Shown: positions 34,029 to 45,539 of the stretch, piece by piece
How the letters are laid out: the number at the start of each line of letters is the position of its first letter
How positions within the stretch are numbered: the first letter of the stretch is position 1
NCBI GenBank assembly: GCA_025175895.1
Contig: JAKLTH010000238.1
Coordinates: 3,348,001-3,412,000, forward strand
DNA from: Wurfbainia villosa
Taxonomy: Eukaryota > Streptophyta > Magnoliopsida > Zingiberales > Zingiberaceae
Reading direction: 5' to 3'
DNA: 64,000 nucleotides
Position numbers and translations under genes: made by a program
Notes under the pieces: model-generated
Database searches by the model: none
Told to the model about the DNA's origin: nothing
What the model saw: the letters and a program-made list of their open reading frames with translations, nothing else

Positions 34029-36100
34029 AAAATTTGAGCAAATTTGAGCTAAACTCAGTCGACATTCTCTTACCGATCGGGTTGGAATGCGAATCTAAAC
34101 TCTTTAAATTTGATGAAACTAGATCTAGAGAAAAAACTGCTAAATTTTGTACAATTGAACAACTTTCTTTTAGTTTTAGTGATAAATTATCTTTTGAAAA
34201 TTGACTTTCTACAAGTGCAAATCCTTCTATTAAACGTATCACAAGAAATACTCTAAAACGTACACTTTTAAAATTAGTCTTAGAACAAAAAAAAGAATTG
34301 ATTAAAGAATTTTCTAGTTTAAACAGTAAAGTTTCTTTGTGTTCCGATATTTGGAGTGATCATTGACAAAGTTATTCATATATGGGTATTACTTGTCATT
34401 GGATTGATAATAATTGAGACATTCAAAAAAGATTGCTAGCATATAGATGTTTTAACGAAACACACACGTATGAAATATTTCATGACTTATTTTTGTTATT
34501 TTAGAAGAATATGGTCTAACTTACAAAGTTTTTTCAATTTCTTTTGATAATACTAATGCAAATACCTCTAGTATTAGTGACTTATTGATATATGTAAACC
34601 ATCGATAGGTGGAAGATTTTTTCATATTAGGTGTACATATCGCATTTTAAATTTGTGTGTTCGAGATGGACTTAAAAATTTAGGATCACGTATTGACCGA
34701 TTAGAGTCTGATTCATTATTTATGGACACATCCTCGAGTTATGAAAGAATGGAAAATTTTTTAAAATAAATGGTATGAAGCCTAAGCGGTTTTGCGTGGC
34801 GTTCGACTCGTTGGAATTCTACTTATAAATTGTTGTTATCTACTTTTGAATATAAAGATTTATTATGTATGTTTTTTCATCAACATGTTCAATCACGTGA
34901 TATTTATTTGTTTTGAATCAATGGAATATATGTAGTATTTGTGAAATTTTAAAGTTGTTAGTGATCTAGTGACGATTATCGGTGTTTATTATCCAACTTC
35001 ACATTTAGTTTTAACACATTGTTGTAATATTGTATGTATTTTTAATGAGCATATTGATCAAATGATACTTATTTATCTCGATGTATTTATGTAATGAAAG
35101 AAAAATGGGAAAAATATTTTTAAACATTCACTGAAATATTTTTATGTGCTTTTGTTTTAGATCCTGACTTAAATTAGATGGTTTGTAAGATATGTTAGCA
35201 TTATATTATGAATCTTTAAATTATTACCTAAACGCTCCTAATATTCCTTTGATTTTGTTTAATATTAAAACTCATTTACATGATATTTATAATGAATATA
35301 ACATTAAATATGGTGAAACAAACTATTGGGGCGTGAAATACATTGATCCTTCTGACTAGTATTATTATTTCTAAACTCACTAAAAGCGCGATTGTTATTA
35401 AGCGGCGGATTAAGCGTCGCGAGGATCCTCGAGTTCGGTCGGGAACTTGAGAATTATTACCACTTCTTTTGATTTTAGTGATCACGGATGAAGAAAGCTT
35501 CGACATTACAAATGGTGGTCATGAAGAACTCGAATATTTTCAATCTTATCTATAATGGCAAATAAAATTCTAGCTTGTCAGGTTTGCGGTTGTAGTGGAG
35601 CAAGCTTTTAGTATCGGAGGAAATACATTGGACGAGAGGCGTTACAGCTTAAAGGCGGAAAATTTGGAGCGCGATGTTTACTCGATGATTAGTCAGGCAG
35701 TCGAACCAAACATATTAAAAGTGACGAAGAAGACCAAGACAAAACAAAAGGAACATCCGGAACTACGACGATGGGAGGAAATACCGAATACGACTGAAAT
35801 TGATTGAATATAATGAAAATTTGAAATGTATTTGTTTTTTTTATTGTAATAGATTTTTTTATTTAAGTCCAAGATGTAATATACTTTTTATTGAGATAAT
35901 GAAATATTTGATAGAGTTTTTATAAGTTTAATTGTGTAATTTTTTTATTTTAATTATTTACATCATTCTTTATTTTTTTATTTATTTAACTAAGACGACG
36001 ATTAACCGGATCAGACCCGAACCCGGACCCGGACCAGATCGGACCCAGACCCAACCCGGACTCGGACCGGACCCAAGCAAGCGGTTCCAACGGCGACATA
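34029..36100 (+). pseudogene. hAT transposase relic (Ac/RICESLEEPER type)
   Basis: Read with stops and shifts, the plus strand gives SLNSKVSLCSDIWSDH and SYMGITCHWID (34320-34415), matching the SLTSDIW...Y..VTAHWID region of plant hAT transposases. A later LNLCVRDGLKNL follows (near 34650). The C-terminal dimerisation segment VVEQAFSIGGNTLDERR is near 35595. The last open piece ends at 35807. Terminal repeats were not identified; a GGACCC-rich stretch at 36010-36080 resembles the C/G-rich subterminal regions of such elements and may mark the right side. It truncates the Tekay LTR at 34028. Confidence 0.8.
36010..36080. repeat. Short ggaccc/gacccg-rich repeats
   Basis: Interspersed gacccgaacccggacccgg units. 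They probably belong to the subterminal region of the hAT relic. Confidence 0.6.
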
Positions 36101-36960
36101 ATGCAAGCCCTGGCGAGTTAAAGTCGATTATTCGTTAAAAAATCCATATAACTGAAAGTAGTTAAGAATTTATTTTATTAATGATATAAATAGTGTTCAA
36201 GTACATAGAGGACCAAAATGTGCAAACTAATCGAGTTGGATTCCCCTAGAGCATACAGATAAGTTACAACTGAAAACAAGAGTATGTGATATCTAAAAAA
36301 ACTCAAGGTAGACATCGGACTGAATTAAATTCAAGGCAAAATTGATTTTCATGAACTCTGTCATAGTTAATTGCAAATTGTAATACCCATTAGCAAAACT
36401 ACAAATACTTATTTTTGTTTTGAATGCCACATTTTTTAAACTATCTGTCATACTATAACGTGTATGCTGACGGCAGTTGCACTTTTAGGACCATGTGGAA
36501 GGTTATCTAATTAGTGTCTTATTTAAATATTCATTCATATTTCAAAAGGGGTCACATAATGAGTATTCTATTGTTTGCTTTGTCAGATATTAATCCCATA
36601 CAATACATGGAAACAATAAATAAGGCATATACATATTGCTAGCCATTGGATCATGAACACACTATATCCAATCTATGGTGATAAATTTATTAAAAAGAAT
36701 AGACACTATTACTTTAGAAAATAATGACAATTTTTTATTTCTTTGGTACTATACAAGTTTAAGGGCAAAAGTCAAACAAGCATCTCAGTTTTGACAAAAA
36801 CGTCAAACGGGCACTCTATTTGTAAAAAACAGATCAAAATGGCGCCCCACCAAGGAGTAATTATCAAAATACCCTTAATTCCCTAGCCAGTCCAAATTAT
36901 TTGCTTCTGAACTGGATTTTAGGGTTTAAAACCTAAACTATAGCCCTACCATGCAATCTT
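36101..36960. other. AT-rich intergenic DNA, nothing recognised
   Basis: No open frame or repeat family could be supported. Near 36764-36850 the sequence reads gggcaaaagtcaaacaagc and similar, a style seen at the ends of some plant DNA transposons, but no partner end was found. Confidence 0.3.
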
Positions 36961-37640
36961 GTGCTATTTTTTTTATCAATTGAGAGTGAAGAACTAGATA
37001 AAACAAGATTTAAAATTCCAAAATAAATCCAGAGAAACAATAGGACCCACTAAAGGTAAAATGAACAGTACTCGAACATGATCCATTGTATAACAAGTAG
37101 CTGCTACAACAGGTAGAAGCAGCAGGTAGATTACTACATCAGTCTTTGGACCATGTGCTATTTTTTATTAATTGAGGTGAAGACTTGAACAAAACAAGAT
37201 TTCAAATTACAAAACAATAAAAGGGATCATAGGACATACATACTAGAGGTAAAACGAACATAATCTGAATATGATTCATTTGTAGTAGCTAACAAACAGC
37301 TGCTACGTCTTTTGAGCATGTGCTATTTTTTATTAATTGAGGATGAAGATCAGAATAAAACAAGATTTCATATTACAAAACAAACCAAGAAGACCCATAT
37401 AACCCACTAGAGATAAAATGCACATTACCCAAATATGATCAACTATGTAGCAGCTATTTGATAGCTGCTACACGTGTGCTGTTTTTTTTTTATCAATTGA
37501 GGATTAAGAGCTGAATAAAATAAAATTTCAAATTATAAAACAAACCAACAAGACACATCACTCAATTGGCTCCTAAGTCATATCATAACAGTATCAGAAT
37601 CAGTTTCTACAGGATGGATAGGAGAAAAGTAATTACATGG
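36961..37640. repeat. Four tandem units of about 156-194 bp
   Basis: Units start gtgctattttttatcaattg at about 36961, 37155, 37320 and 37476, and share aaaacaagatttcaaatta and an agcagct-like palindrome near their ends. Divergence between units is considerable. Confidence 0.75.
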
Positions 37641-37729
37641 CGACCCGATCACCCGAATGGATTAGAAAGAGAAAAAGAAAACCCTAAACAGAGGAATCGA
37701 CAACAAAGAAAAAGTTTATTACTCGCAAG

Positions 37730-37880
37730 ACAAAAGAGAGAGGGGATACCTTGTTCGCCAATCTCCTACAGCTGATCACGAGACAAAGAGGGAGATAGGG
37801 GTCACCGTGTTCGCCAATCTCCTACAGCCGATTTCGCAGCCGATCGCGAGACGAAAGAGCGAGAGAGAGGGTATTTCCTT
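37730..37880 (-). other. Possible duplicated leader or first exon, minus strand
   Basis: gttcgccaatctcctacagc occurs twice (about 37751 and 37809) beside purine-rich agagagagag. On the minus strand both copies precede GT dinucleotides suitable as splice donors. It may be the 5' end of a transcript, but no downstream exon was found. Confidence 0.25.
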
Positions 37881-39200
37881 TTTCACTAGGGTTTAGTTTG
37901 TTCTTATATTAGCAAATAAAACAAATCTAATTTTTAACCATTTTTTAATTATTTTCTTTTTGTCCTTTTTCATCGGAGACATAGTAGAATGGGCTGAAAG
38001 AGGATAAAATTCATCTCTTAAATTTTCTTTTAAATTATCCTGTTAATTATGTACTTTTATTTAATGAACATATATTTTATTTTTTTAACAAAATAAAATT
38101 AAATATACAATATTCAAGCGTAACCAACAACAAACAAAATAACATATCTGATCAAAAATATTTTCATTTACTTATAGAGAAAGGGATAATTTAGAAAATT
38201 GGATTCAATTGAAATAATCGGTCCAATAGAATTAATTTAAAATTTTATTTCAGTCCATTCGAAAGTTTAGTTTACAAAAAAAAAAGTATTATTTTAATGA
38301 TTTTAGTTTTCAATTTCAATTAAATAGATTAAGTTTTTTATTTTCAAAAATATTATGATTTTAATTTAAAATAGAAAAAATTATTATATTGGATTTTATC
38401 TTAATATTTTTATAAGATTTGATTAATTCAATTTTGATAATAACAATAAGCCAATTTAGTTGATAAAAAATATTTAAGTAATTAAAATTTAAAAATTCAA
38501 TTAAATACTGACCCCTACTTAACATATTTTATATCGTGGATAATAAATAATAACCAACATGAAGGTGGGGAAAAGGCAAAAACAATTCGAGAATTCAAAA
38601 AGGCATGCATAAAAATTATTTATCACGAGATGTTAAAGAGTGAATATTTTTCATAAATGATAATTTTATTACATACCTAAATAAGCCGGATAAGTTACTA
38701 AATCATCTACCTAAGTTTTTTAAATACTAAAAATTATGCATCATGCTTTTAAAATTACCAACTCATGTACCTGCGTTGGTGTTAAAGGCACTAGACCCAT
38801 ATTTTGACATATAACATAAAGTTTAAAGTTAGGCTGTGTATGATCAAATTTGTGTTTGTCAAATGTGTAGATGCAAGTACTTGACATCGACAAGAAATCT
38901 CTGGTATGTCATTGACTAGACCAAGCAAAAGAAATTTTGTTGGGATGAATGATTAGACATCAAACAGCGAAAGTATTTTAAATGGATCAGAAAGATCAGA
39001 GTCTAATAGATTGGTCAAGCGACCAATTGGTGTAGTCCCAATGGATCATGATACTGTCAGAATGTGGCGTGAGCTAAACGAGTATATTTAAGATTTTTAA
39101 GAGGATCTCTTATAAACCTTATCAGTATCTCCCGAGCATGATGTTCTCCGAGTCGATACTTTTCAATGTTCCTTGAGTCATATGACTCGTATGAGCATCA
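37881..39200. other. AT-rich intergenic DNA
   Basis: Very AT-rich, without open frames. It contains one arm of a distant inverted repeat at 38650-38765. Confidence 0.35.
38650..38765 (-). repeat. Left arm of a distant inverted repeat
   Basis: The reverse complement (gtacatgagttggtaatttt ... aacttaggtagatgattt) resembles 49905-50015 on the plus strand over about 110 bases at moderate identity. The arms flank 40-50 kb, including the Sirevirus. They could be the ends of one old DNA transposon or two dispersed repeats. Confidence 0.45.
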
Positions 39201-39439
39201 CTCTCTCTTGAATATCCTCTAGTCTTCCTGACTCGTTAGCGCGCTGGAATGTTTGCTCGATTGTGTATGCCTGAGTGCTTGCTCGATTGCGCATGGCCAA
39301 GTGTCGGGTTCATCGAGTGCATGTGACGCACACACATGCAGTTTTCTCGAAACAGACATGCAACACATGCATGTGTTTTTCCCTAGGCATGCAATGCATG
39401 TAGGCCACGCCCCCCGCCCCGGTTGCATGCAAGCCACTC

Positions 39440-39700
39440 TTTCTTGAGTTGCATGCAAATCACTTGTTTCTCAAGTTGCACGCAAACCATTCTTCCTGCA
39501 TCTAAACCACTCTTCCCCCGAGTGTATGCAAACCACCATTTCTGCATGCAAATGACTCATCCAGAGTGACTCATCCCAAATCACTCATCAAAGTCACTCA
39601 ACCAGAGTGACTCATCTCGGGTAACTCATCCAAAGTGACTCTTCTAGGGTCACTCTTCCTTTAGCTACTCTTTTATGGTCACTCTTTCATGGTCATTCTT
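39440..39700. repeat. Short cagagtgactcatc and gcatgcaaaccactc repeats
   Basis: Interspersed direct repeats of about 15-25 bases with two motifs, one built on gcatgcaaac, the other on agtgactcatcc. No coding function. Confidence 0.65.
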
Positions 39701-40023
39701 CCAGAGTGTGGTCTTTGCTAGATGCACGCATACAACGCATGCAAATGACTTTTCCCAAGGTTTGCATGCTGCTTTTCTCGAGTCCATGTTGTGCCCTTTC
39801 CAAAGGTTGTTCTTTTCAAGTCATGCATATAACCCTCCAGAATGCGCACATATGACCATGTGGCAATTCCTATGGAATATTTTTGTCTCATCTATATATG
39901 ACAAAAGGAGGAATATCTCAAAGGGGGGAAGGAGATCTATGCAGTAGTTGTCCCCTAACTATCTATCAAAAGACAAGAAAGGGAAGAGGGAGAAAATAAT
40001 AATGGATGGAGATAAAAGAACAT

Positions 40024-40430
40024 GGGGGACTCTCAGACTTCTGCTTCCCGAGGTTCGGTGGTTCTGATTATTCTTTTTGTTCCCTAAGCAAAGGGAAGGT
40101 TGGTTCTAGCTACCATTCCTCTCGAAGCATTCTTTGATGAGGGCTCTCGGACTTCTTATTCTTCCCGAAGCTCGGTGATTCTGATTATTCTTTTTCCTCC
40201 CTAAGCAAAGGGGAGACTGGTTCTCGCTACCGTTCCTCTCGAAGCATTTCTTTGATGGGGGCTCTTGGACTTCTTCTTCTTGAGACTCGATGGTTCTAAT
40301 TATTCTTTTTCCTCCCTAAGCAGAGGGGAGGCCGGTTCTAGCTATCGTTCTTCTAAAGCATTCTTTTATGGGGGACTGTTGGACTTCTTCTTCTTCCGAG
40401 GCTCGGGAGTTCTAATTATTCTTTTTAGGG
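40024..40430. repeat. Three and a half tandem units of about 113-118 bp
   Basis: Units start gggggactctc near 40024, 40141, 40259 and 40371, and share ggttctgattattctttttc, ccctaagcaaaggggag and cctctcgaagcattcttt. They probably lie in an older LTR, since a tataaata motif (40549) and TATA-like spacing follow. Confidence 0.8.
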
Positions 40431-40788
40431 ATTTACTATTGCCGCTGTGAAGAATTCACTCTTCTCCGACACTCCCACGGAAGATACAAAAAAAAATGAG
40501 CTGCATTAGGTCAGATGATTAAATACTAGACAAGATAAGTCCTATAAATACCAGACAAACATAAACTCTGAGAGACCTTCTGTTACAAAAGGAAGGGAGG
40601 AGTGTCCTCTATTTTAGTACGAGGATAATCTCAATGATCTAGGTGTAACCTGACGAAAAATTGCTCTAAGTTTTGAAGCCAATAGGGGGCAGCATTGATC
40701 AAATTTACTATTTATCGTATGGACTAACTTTGTGATGCCGATAAGTGACTTGAGTTGATCAACCAAACCTAGGGGTCTGGGCATTTAG

Positions 40789-41887
40789 TGTTGGTGCAGT
40801 AGACATCTAAGTTGAATCTAAGTTTTGATTATAATAAAAGACACAAAGTTAAGCCCATATGTTATCTCACGAGCTGAATTAAGTGTGCAGAAATACTAAG
40901 CTAAAGATTAGCATCATCCGGAGGAAACCGTGGTGGTCGGGCGACACCAAGAGGACTTCGGAGGGAGTCGAAAAAATCAGGTGGAGACCGGAAGCAAATC
41001 TTCAAAGGTAAAGGTTGAGGTAAGCTCGTGTGAATGAGTGTAAGTGAGGTCCTGTCCTCCGTACGGGGACGTCTGTAGACGACGATCCGACTAAGACATC
41101 TCTTGGAAGGTCTATGTCGAGATCGTATGGTAAGTGGCCGTCGAACTCACTTATATATATTTCATTTTCGAGCTAACTTTCCAATGCAGTCGAAAACTCT
41201 AGTCAACAGTCGACTGTTGGCTATTGGCAGTCGACTGATGGTCATCAGTTCGACTGATAAGGGTGGCAGTCGATTGTTGTTCAAATTCCAGCCTCGAAGA
41301 GAGTCAAAACTTCACCCCTTTATCTTAGGGTGAGGTGGCCTTTGATGATAAGGATTGAGCTCAACATCTAGGGTTCTCAAAGGCTATAAAAGAAGGGTCA
41401 TTCTTCACCATTTCATCGATCTCAAGTGCTCTCAATTGCTCCCGCAACGCCGCTACTCTATGACGATCCCATGACGACGAAGCACTGCCGAAACGATGAC
41501 AATCAGGGCTCAAATTCCATCTCTTAGGTCATCAGTAAAAGCTTTACTTTAAGTTCATTTTAAATTTTGTAAACTTTATTTTTATCGGAGCTTTAATCGC
41601 AACGATGAGAGGGGGAGTCTCCCTCTACTTCGAGTCTTTGCTATTTCTTGTACTCGCTTACTCCTACCTCCAACAAGGAGGAGTATTTTAATAATTTGTC
41701 CTCCATACACGGTCTAGGACCGTTAGAGCCTTAGATTAGCAGCTGGAAGGTTGTGAACCAAGTCAAATTGCATTTATCTTACTTACTTTCCACTGTACTT
41801 TACTCTTATCGCTTATCGAATCGACGAACGAACAAAGAATATATTTTGCATTATTCTCCCCCCTCTAGCGCTCATATCGATCCAACA
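40789..41887 (+). repeat. 5' LTR of the Sirevirus-type element (1099 bp)
   Basis: Contains several agtcgact palindromes between about 41190 and 41280. Compared with the 3' LTR it has an additional block of about 20-28 bases around cagtcgactgttggctattg. ggctataaaagaag near 41384 is a likely TATA box. Confidence 0.9.
41384..41397 (+). promoter_or_regulatory. TATA box of the Sirevirus-type LTR
   Basis: ggctataaaagaag is conserved in the 3' LTR near 48528. The distance to the LTR end, about 490 bases, suits transcription of a long R-U5. Confidence 0.6.
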
Positions 41888-41889
41888 AG

Positions 41890-41901
41890 TGGTATCAGAG
41901 C
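41890..41901 (+). other. Primer binding site (tRNA-iMet) of the Sirevirus-type element
   Basis: TGGTATCAGAGC, exact, two bases after the LTR end. Confidence 0.9.
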
Positions 41902-42084
41902 GGGGGCGCTACGATTTGGTGAAACCACCAATCTAGCAACTCTTTACCGATTTTTCTTGTTTATTTTTGGTTTTTCAACTTTTTTGTTTCGTTTGATTTC
42001 GTTCTCCCGCACTACTAATCCAAGACGAAAAGTTTTGGTACATTTGGTTGTTTTTGTTTTTGTGAGGTATTATTTTTTGTCTAA

Positions 42085-43120
42085 ATGGCCCATCTCGAAG
42101 GGTTTAGCACTGTCCGACCTCCGTTTTACAATGGAGACGACTTTCGTTACTAGAAGGGTCGGATGAAATGTTTTCTAAAGACCCAAATCGAGATGTAGAT
42201 TGTAATCCAAATCGGATTCACGCTTCTTACTAATGAAGTGGGTGAATCGTTGGATTACGATCAATGGACGAACGCCATAAAAAGACAAGTGGAAGCCGAT
42301 GCCAAGGTGACCCTCTACCTTATGGGCATCCATGGTCGATACCTACAAGGTTTCTAAGGACCTCTCTAAGATTAGATTAGATGAATTATTCTTTGAATTC
42401 GAACTTCATGAACAGTCTAATTCAGCTCCCGAGAAAGGTATTGCTTTACTTGCAGGTTCGAAGAAGAAGGCCGCAAACAAACCACCCCCTAAGGAAGAGG
42501 ATGAGTACGAGTCGAAGGTAGACCCCTAGATGGAAATCGAACTAGTGAATCTAGTTCGGAAGATGATCAAGAGCCGAAGATGACCTGTCAATCAAGGTAA
42601 ATCTAAATCTAATTCTAATCTTAGATGTTTTTAATGTAACAGGTTCGGCCACATCAAGTTGGAGTGTCCGAAACTCAAGAACAAAGCACCCAAGTCTAAG
42701 AAAGCACTTAACGCTACTTGGGAAGAATCGTCGGAGGAGGAAGACGACGACCTCGTCTTCATGGCCAAGGCGACCAAACCTGAACAAGAGTCCGAACCCG
42801 AGGAAGAGTCCGATTCCAGATCCGACGACAAATCACTATTCAAGACAAGCCACGAATTCGTATCCGGTTCAAAAGGCTCACTCAAGGTAAGTCGGTCTCT
42901 AATTAGCACTTTATATAATGCAATTAAATTTTTAACTAGAAAATTAACTAAGTCCGAGTCTAAGGTCGAGACTTTAGTTGAGGAGGTTAAACTCCTTAAA
43001 CACGAAGTCTCCCTAACCTCTTCGACTAGTCGAGTTCAAGAGGAGGACTCAACTCGAGTTGAAAAGCTCGAAGTTGAGAACTCACTTTTGAAAAGCTAAG
43101 TCGAAGACCTTAGGCATATG
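42085..43120 (+). pseudogene. Copia (Sirevirus) gag with zinc knuckle and acidic extension
   Basis: The start MAHLEGFSTVRPPFYNGDDF is typical of Sirevirus-type gag, followed by a stop where W is expected. The CCHC knuckle lies at 42626-42667 (C-F-stop-C-N-R-F-G-H-I-K-L-E-C) and has a stop inside. A Ser/Glu/Asp-rich region (ESSEEEDDDLVFMAKATK) and a coiled coil follow to about 43099. Stops and frame changes throughout make it a pseudogene. Gag would package the element's RNA. Confidence 0.85.
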
Positions 43121-43980
43121 TTGGAAAGGTTTACTTTGGGATCCAAGGGACTTGACCTTTTTCTTGGATCGCAAAGGGCTGTGTACAACAAGATCGGACT
43201 TGGATTTAGCTCAAATACGACTAACAAGTTGTATATGTAAATTGTAAGTCGAAATAAAAAAACATGTCCAAGCATGGGTCCCTAAGATCATTTTGATTTC
43301 TAAATTAGGATATAATAAATACTGGGTTCCCAAGGACCAAATCCACTATGTGGAAAGACCCAACCGATTCAATGGTCCAGGGGGAGCTAGTACAAAATTT
43401 GTTTGTGCTATTAATTAGACCTTGCATGCTTAGGTATTTTTCTTTTTATTTTTAGAATGGTTAGATAAAACCTATAACTAGTCAATTCTTGACAACATAG
43501 TACTAGGACTCGGCGAGATGATAGTACGCTAGGGAAGTGAAATCCCGTATGTCGAAGTTAGATAAGACGTATCTAGCTCGGTGCACTCAACTAAGTGGAA
43601 CTAGCTGAAGCTACCTCGCCGTATCCTTAACTAGTTAGACTAGGAAATAATTTTAAGTGAATCAAGTTATCATTTTCTCGAACTTGACTTTATCTAAAGA
43701 AGTGGTCGTTGTTCCGATCAAAGAAGGGCTCTGTGCCTCGCCACGACCTGGAAGCTAATTTCTTGAAGAGGTGACTTGACGAGCTTAGGGTTAAATCTGA
43801 ATTTAACCCAAGGTTGACTAGTTTCAATTCATTAAAGTTAATCAAGTAAAATTGAAGTCATCTCATAAGAACATATAAGAATAACGTGTTTGATCATGTA
43901 GAAATGGGCGAGATGATCTAGGACTAATAATCTTCAACCAACCTTTAAATTCTAATATCCGATCCAACTACTATATGTGT
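43121..43980 (+). pseudogene. Gag C-terminal and linker region, decayed
   Basis: A readable piece near 43310-43410 gives VPKDQIHYVERPN and GGAST, as in Sirevirus proteins between gag and protease. The rest to 43980 has no readable frame and may include an old insertion. Confidence 0.5.
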
Positions 43981-43984
43981 AGGA

Positions 43985-44615
43985 TCAATAGATGTTGAAC
44001 AGTGGGTGCTCTCGACACATGACCGGGGACCAACTTAAATTTTCAAAGCTTAGATTCAAACGACAAGGATCGGTAGCTTTAGGAAACAACGGCAAGCACA
44101 AAATCATCGGATCATGTGATATTGAGCTAAATTCAAATTTTACAATTTAAAATGTCTTATTAGTCGAAGATTTTGAATACAATTTACTTAGTGTAAGTCA
44201 ATTGTGTGATAATAACTATAATGTCATATTTTTAGAAAATGAATGTTTGATTAAAACTAATGCAACCTCTAAAACAATACTTAAAGGAACTAGGAATAAC
44301 AATATCTACACTATTAATCTACCTAACTCCTTAACCAAGTGTCTTATGACACAACAAGAGAAATCTTGGTTGTGACACCGATGACTTGGTCACTCGCACC
44401 CAAGACTCGTTCACAAGATGAGTCAGAGTGGCTTAATCAGAGGTTTGCCTAACCTTAATAACTTAGACAATAAAATTTGTAATGCTTGTCAACAAGGTAA
44501 ACAACCTAGGGCACAACATCAACTAACTAATCAAGAACGAATCAAAAGTGTGTTTGAGCTCCTACATTTGGATCTATTCGATTCACATGGAGCAAAGTCA
44601 CTTAATGGGAGTTAA
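43985..44615 (+). pseudogene. Copia protease and integrase zinc-binding region
   Basis: NSGCSRHMTGDQ at about 43998 is the protease active site; the family has DSG, so the catalytic Asp is Asn here (AAC in place of GAC). A pre-integrase HHCC motif follows (LGHSHPRLVHKM ... CNACQQGKQ, about 44340-44510) with two stops. Confidence 0.8.
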
Positions 44616-45071
44616 TTTTGCTTAGTCATAATTAACGACTATTCTAAGTTTACCTATGTTAGATTCCTTCAACACAAAAATGACACCTTAGACCAACTCA
44701 TCAACTTGTGTAAGTTAATCGGAAACCAAAAGAACCTTAAAATTAAAAGACTTAGAAGTGATCATGGTGGTGAATTCAAAAACCACAGGTTCACAGATTT
44801 CTATAACCTAAACAGATACCACCATGAATTCTCATGTCCTAGAATCCCACAACAAAATGACTTAGTCGAGCGGAAAAATAGAACCCTACAAGAAGCCACT
44901 AGGACCATGTTGAACGAATACAACCTACTCGATAGGTCTTGGGCAGAAGTTGTTAGTACGACTTGTTATGTCCAAAATAGAAACGTAATAGTTAAGAGGC
45001 ACCTTAAGACCTCATACGAAACTTACCATGACAAAGTACCTAACATTAAATACTTGGGTATTTGGATGTAA
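44560..45071 (+). pseudogene. Copia integrase core
   Basis: The three acidic residues are present: D in HLDLFD (about 44570), D in RSDHGGEF (about 44757) and E in LVERKNRTLQEATRTML (about 44863). A stop at 44613 and a frame change near 45060 interrupt it. Confidence 0.85.
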
Positions 45072-45306
45072 GGTACATATCCTAAATACTAAGGACTACC
45101 TAGGAAAGTTCACATCCAAAATCTCCATCGGAATCTTTCTAGGATACTCAACTACAAGTAGAGCCTATAGGGTATATAATAATGACACCCTTAAAATTGA
45201 GGAAACTATTAATGTAGTATTCGACGAAGGACATGAACCCACAAAACCCATAGTAGAACCAACTCATACCAGACTCGACTCTGACCATGAAATCGAGTCC
45301 AGTATT

Positions 45307-45436
45307 AATCCTAACCCAAGTCAGTCTAGAATTCAATCAAGTCATCCTATCGACCAAGTGATAGGTGATCCTAACCCAAGTCAGTCTAGAATTCAATCAA
45401 GTCATTCTATCGACCAAGTGATAGGTCATCCTAACC
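45307..45436 (+). repeat. 60-bp tandem duplication in the integrase-reverse transcriptase linker
   Basis: Two near-identical 60-base units encode a 20-residue repeat around NPSQSRIQSSH, with the start of a third. The period is a multiple of three, so it does not shift the frame and may predate inactivation. Confidence 0.9.
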
Positions 45437-45539
45437 TAGGGGTTCGAACTAAAGTGTTATATCAAAACCTTAGTCAAATTTTCTTGATTTCGAAAATTGA
45501 ACTCAAGTCAATTGACTAAACTCTTCTTGATCCCGATTG

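Noticed and set aside
36764..37000. Mutator-type terminal repeat
   Set aside because: The phrase style is suggestive, but there is no inverted partner and no 9-base target duplication.
42332..42529. Separate small gene
   Set aside because: It is a frame piece of the copia gag pseudogene.
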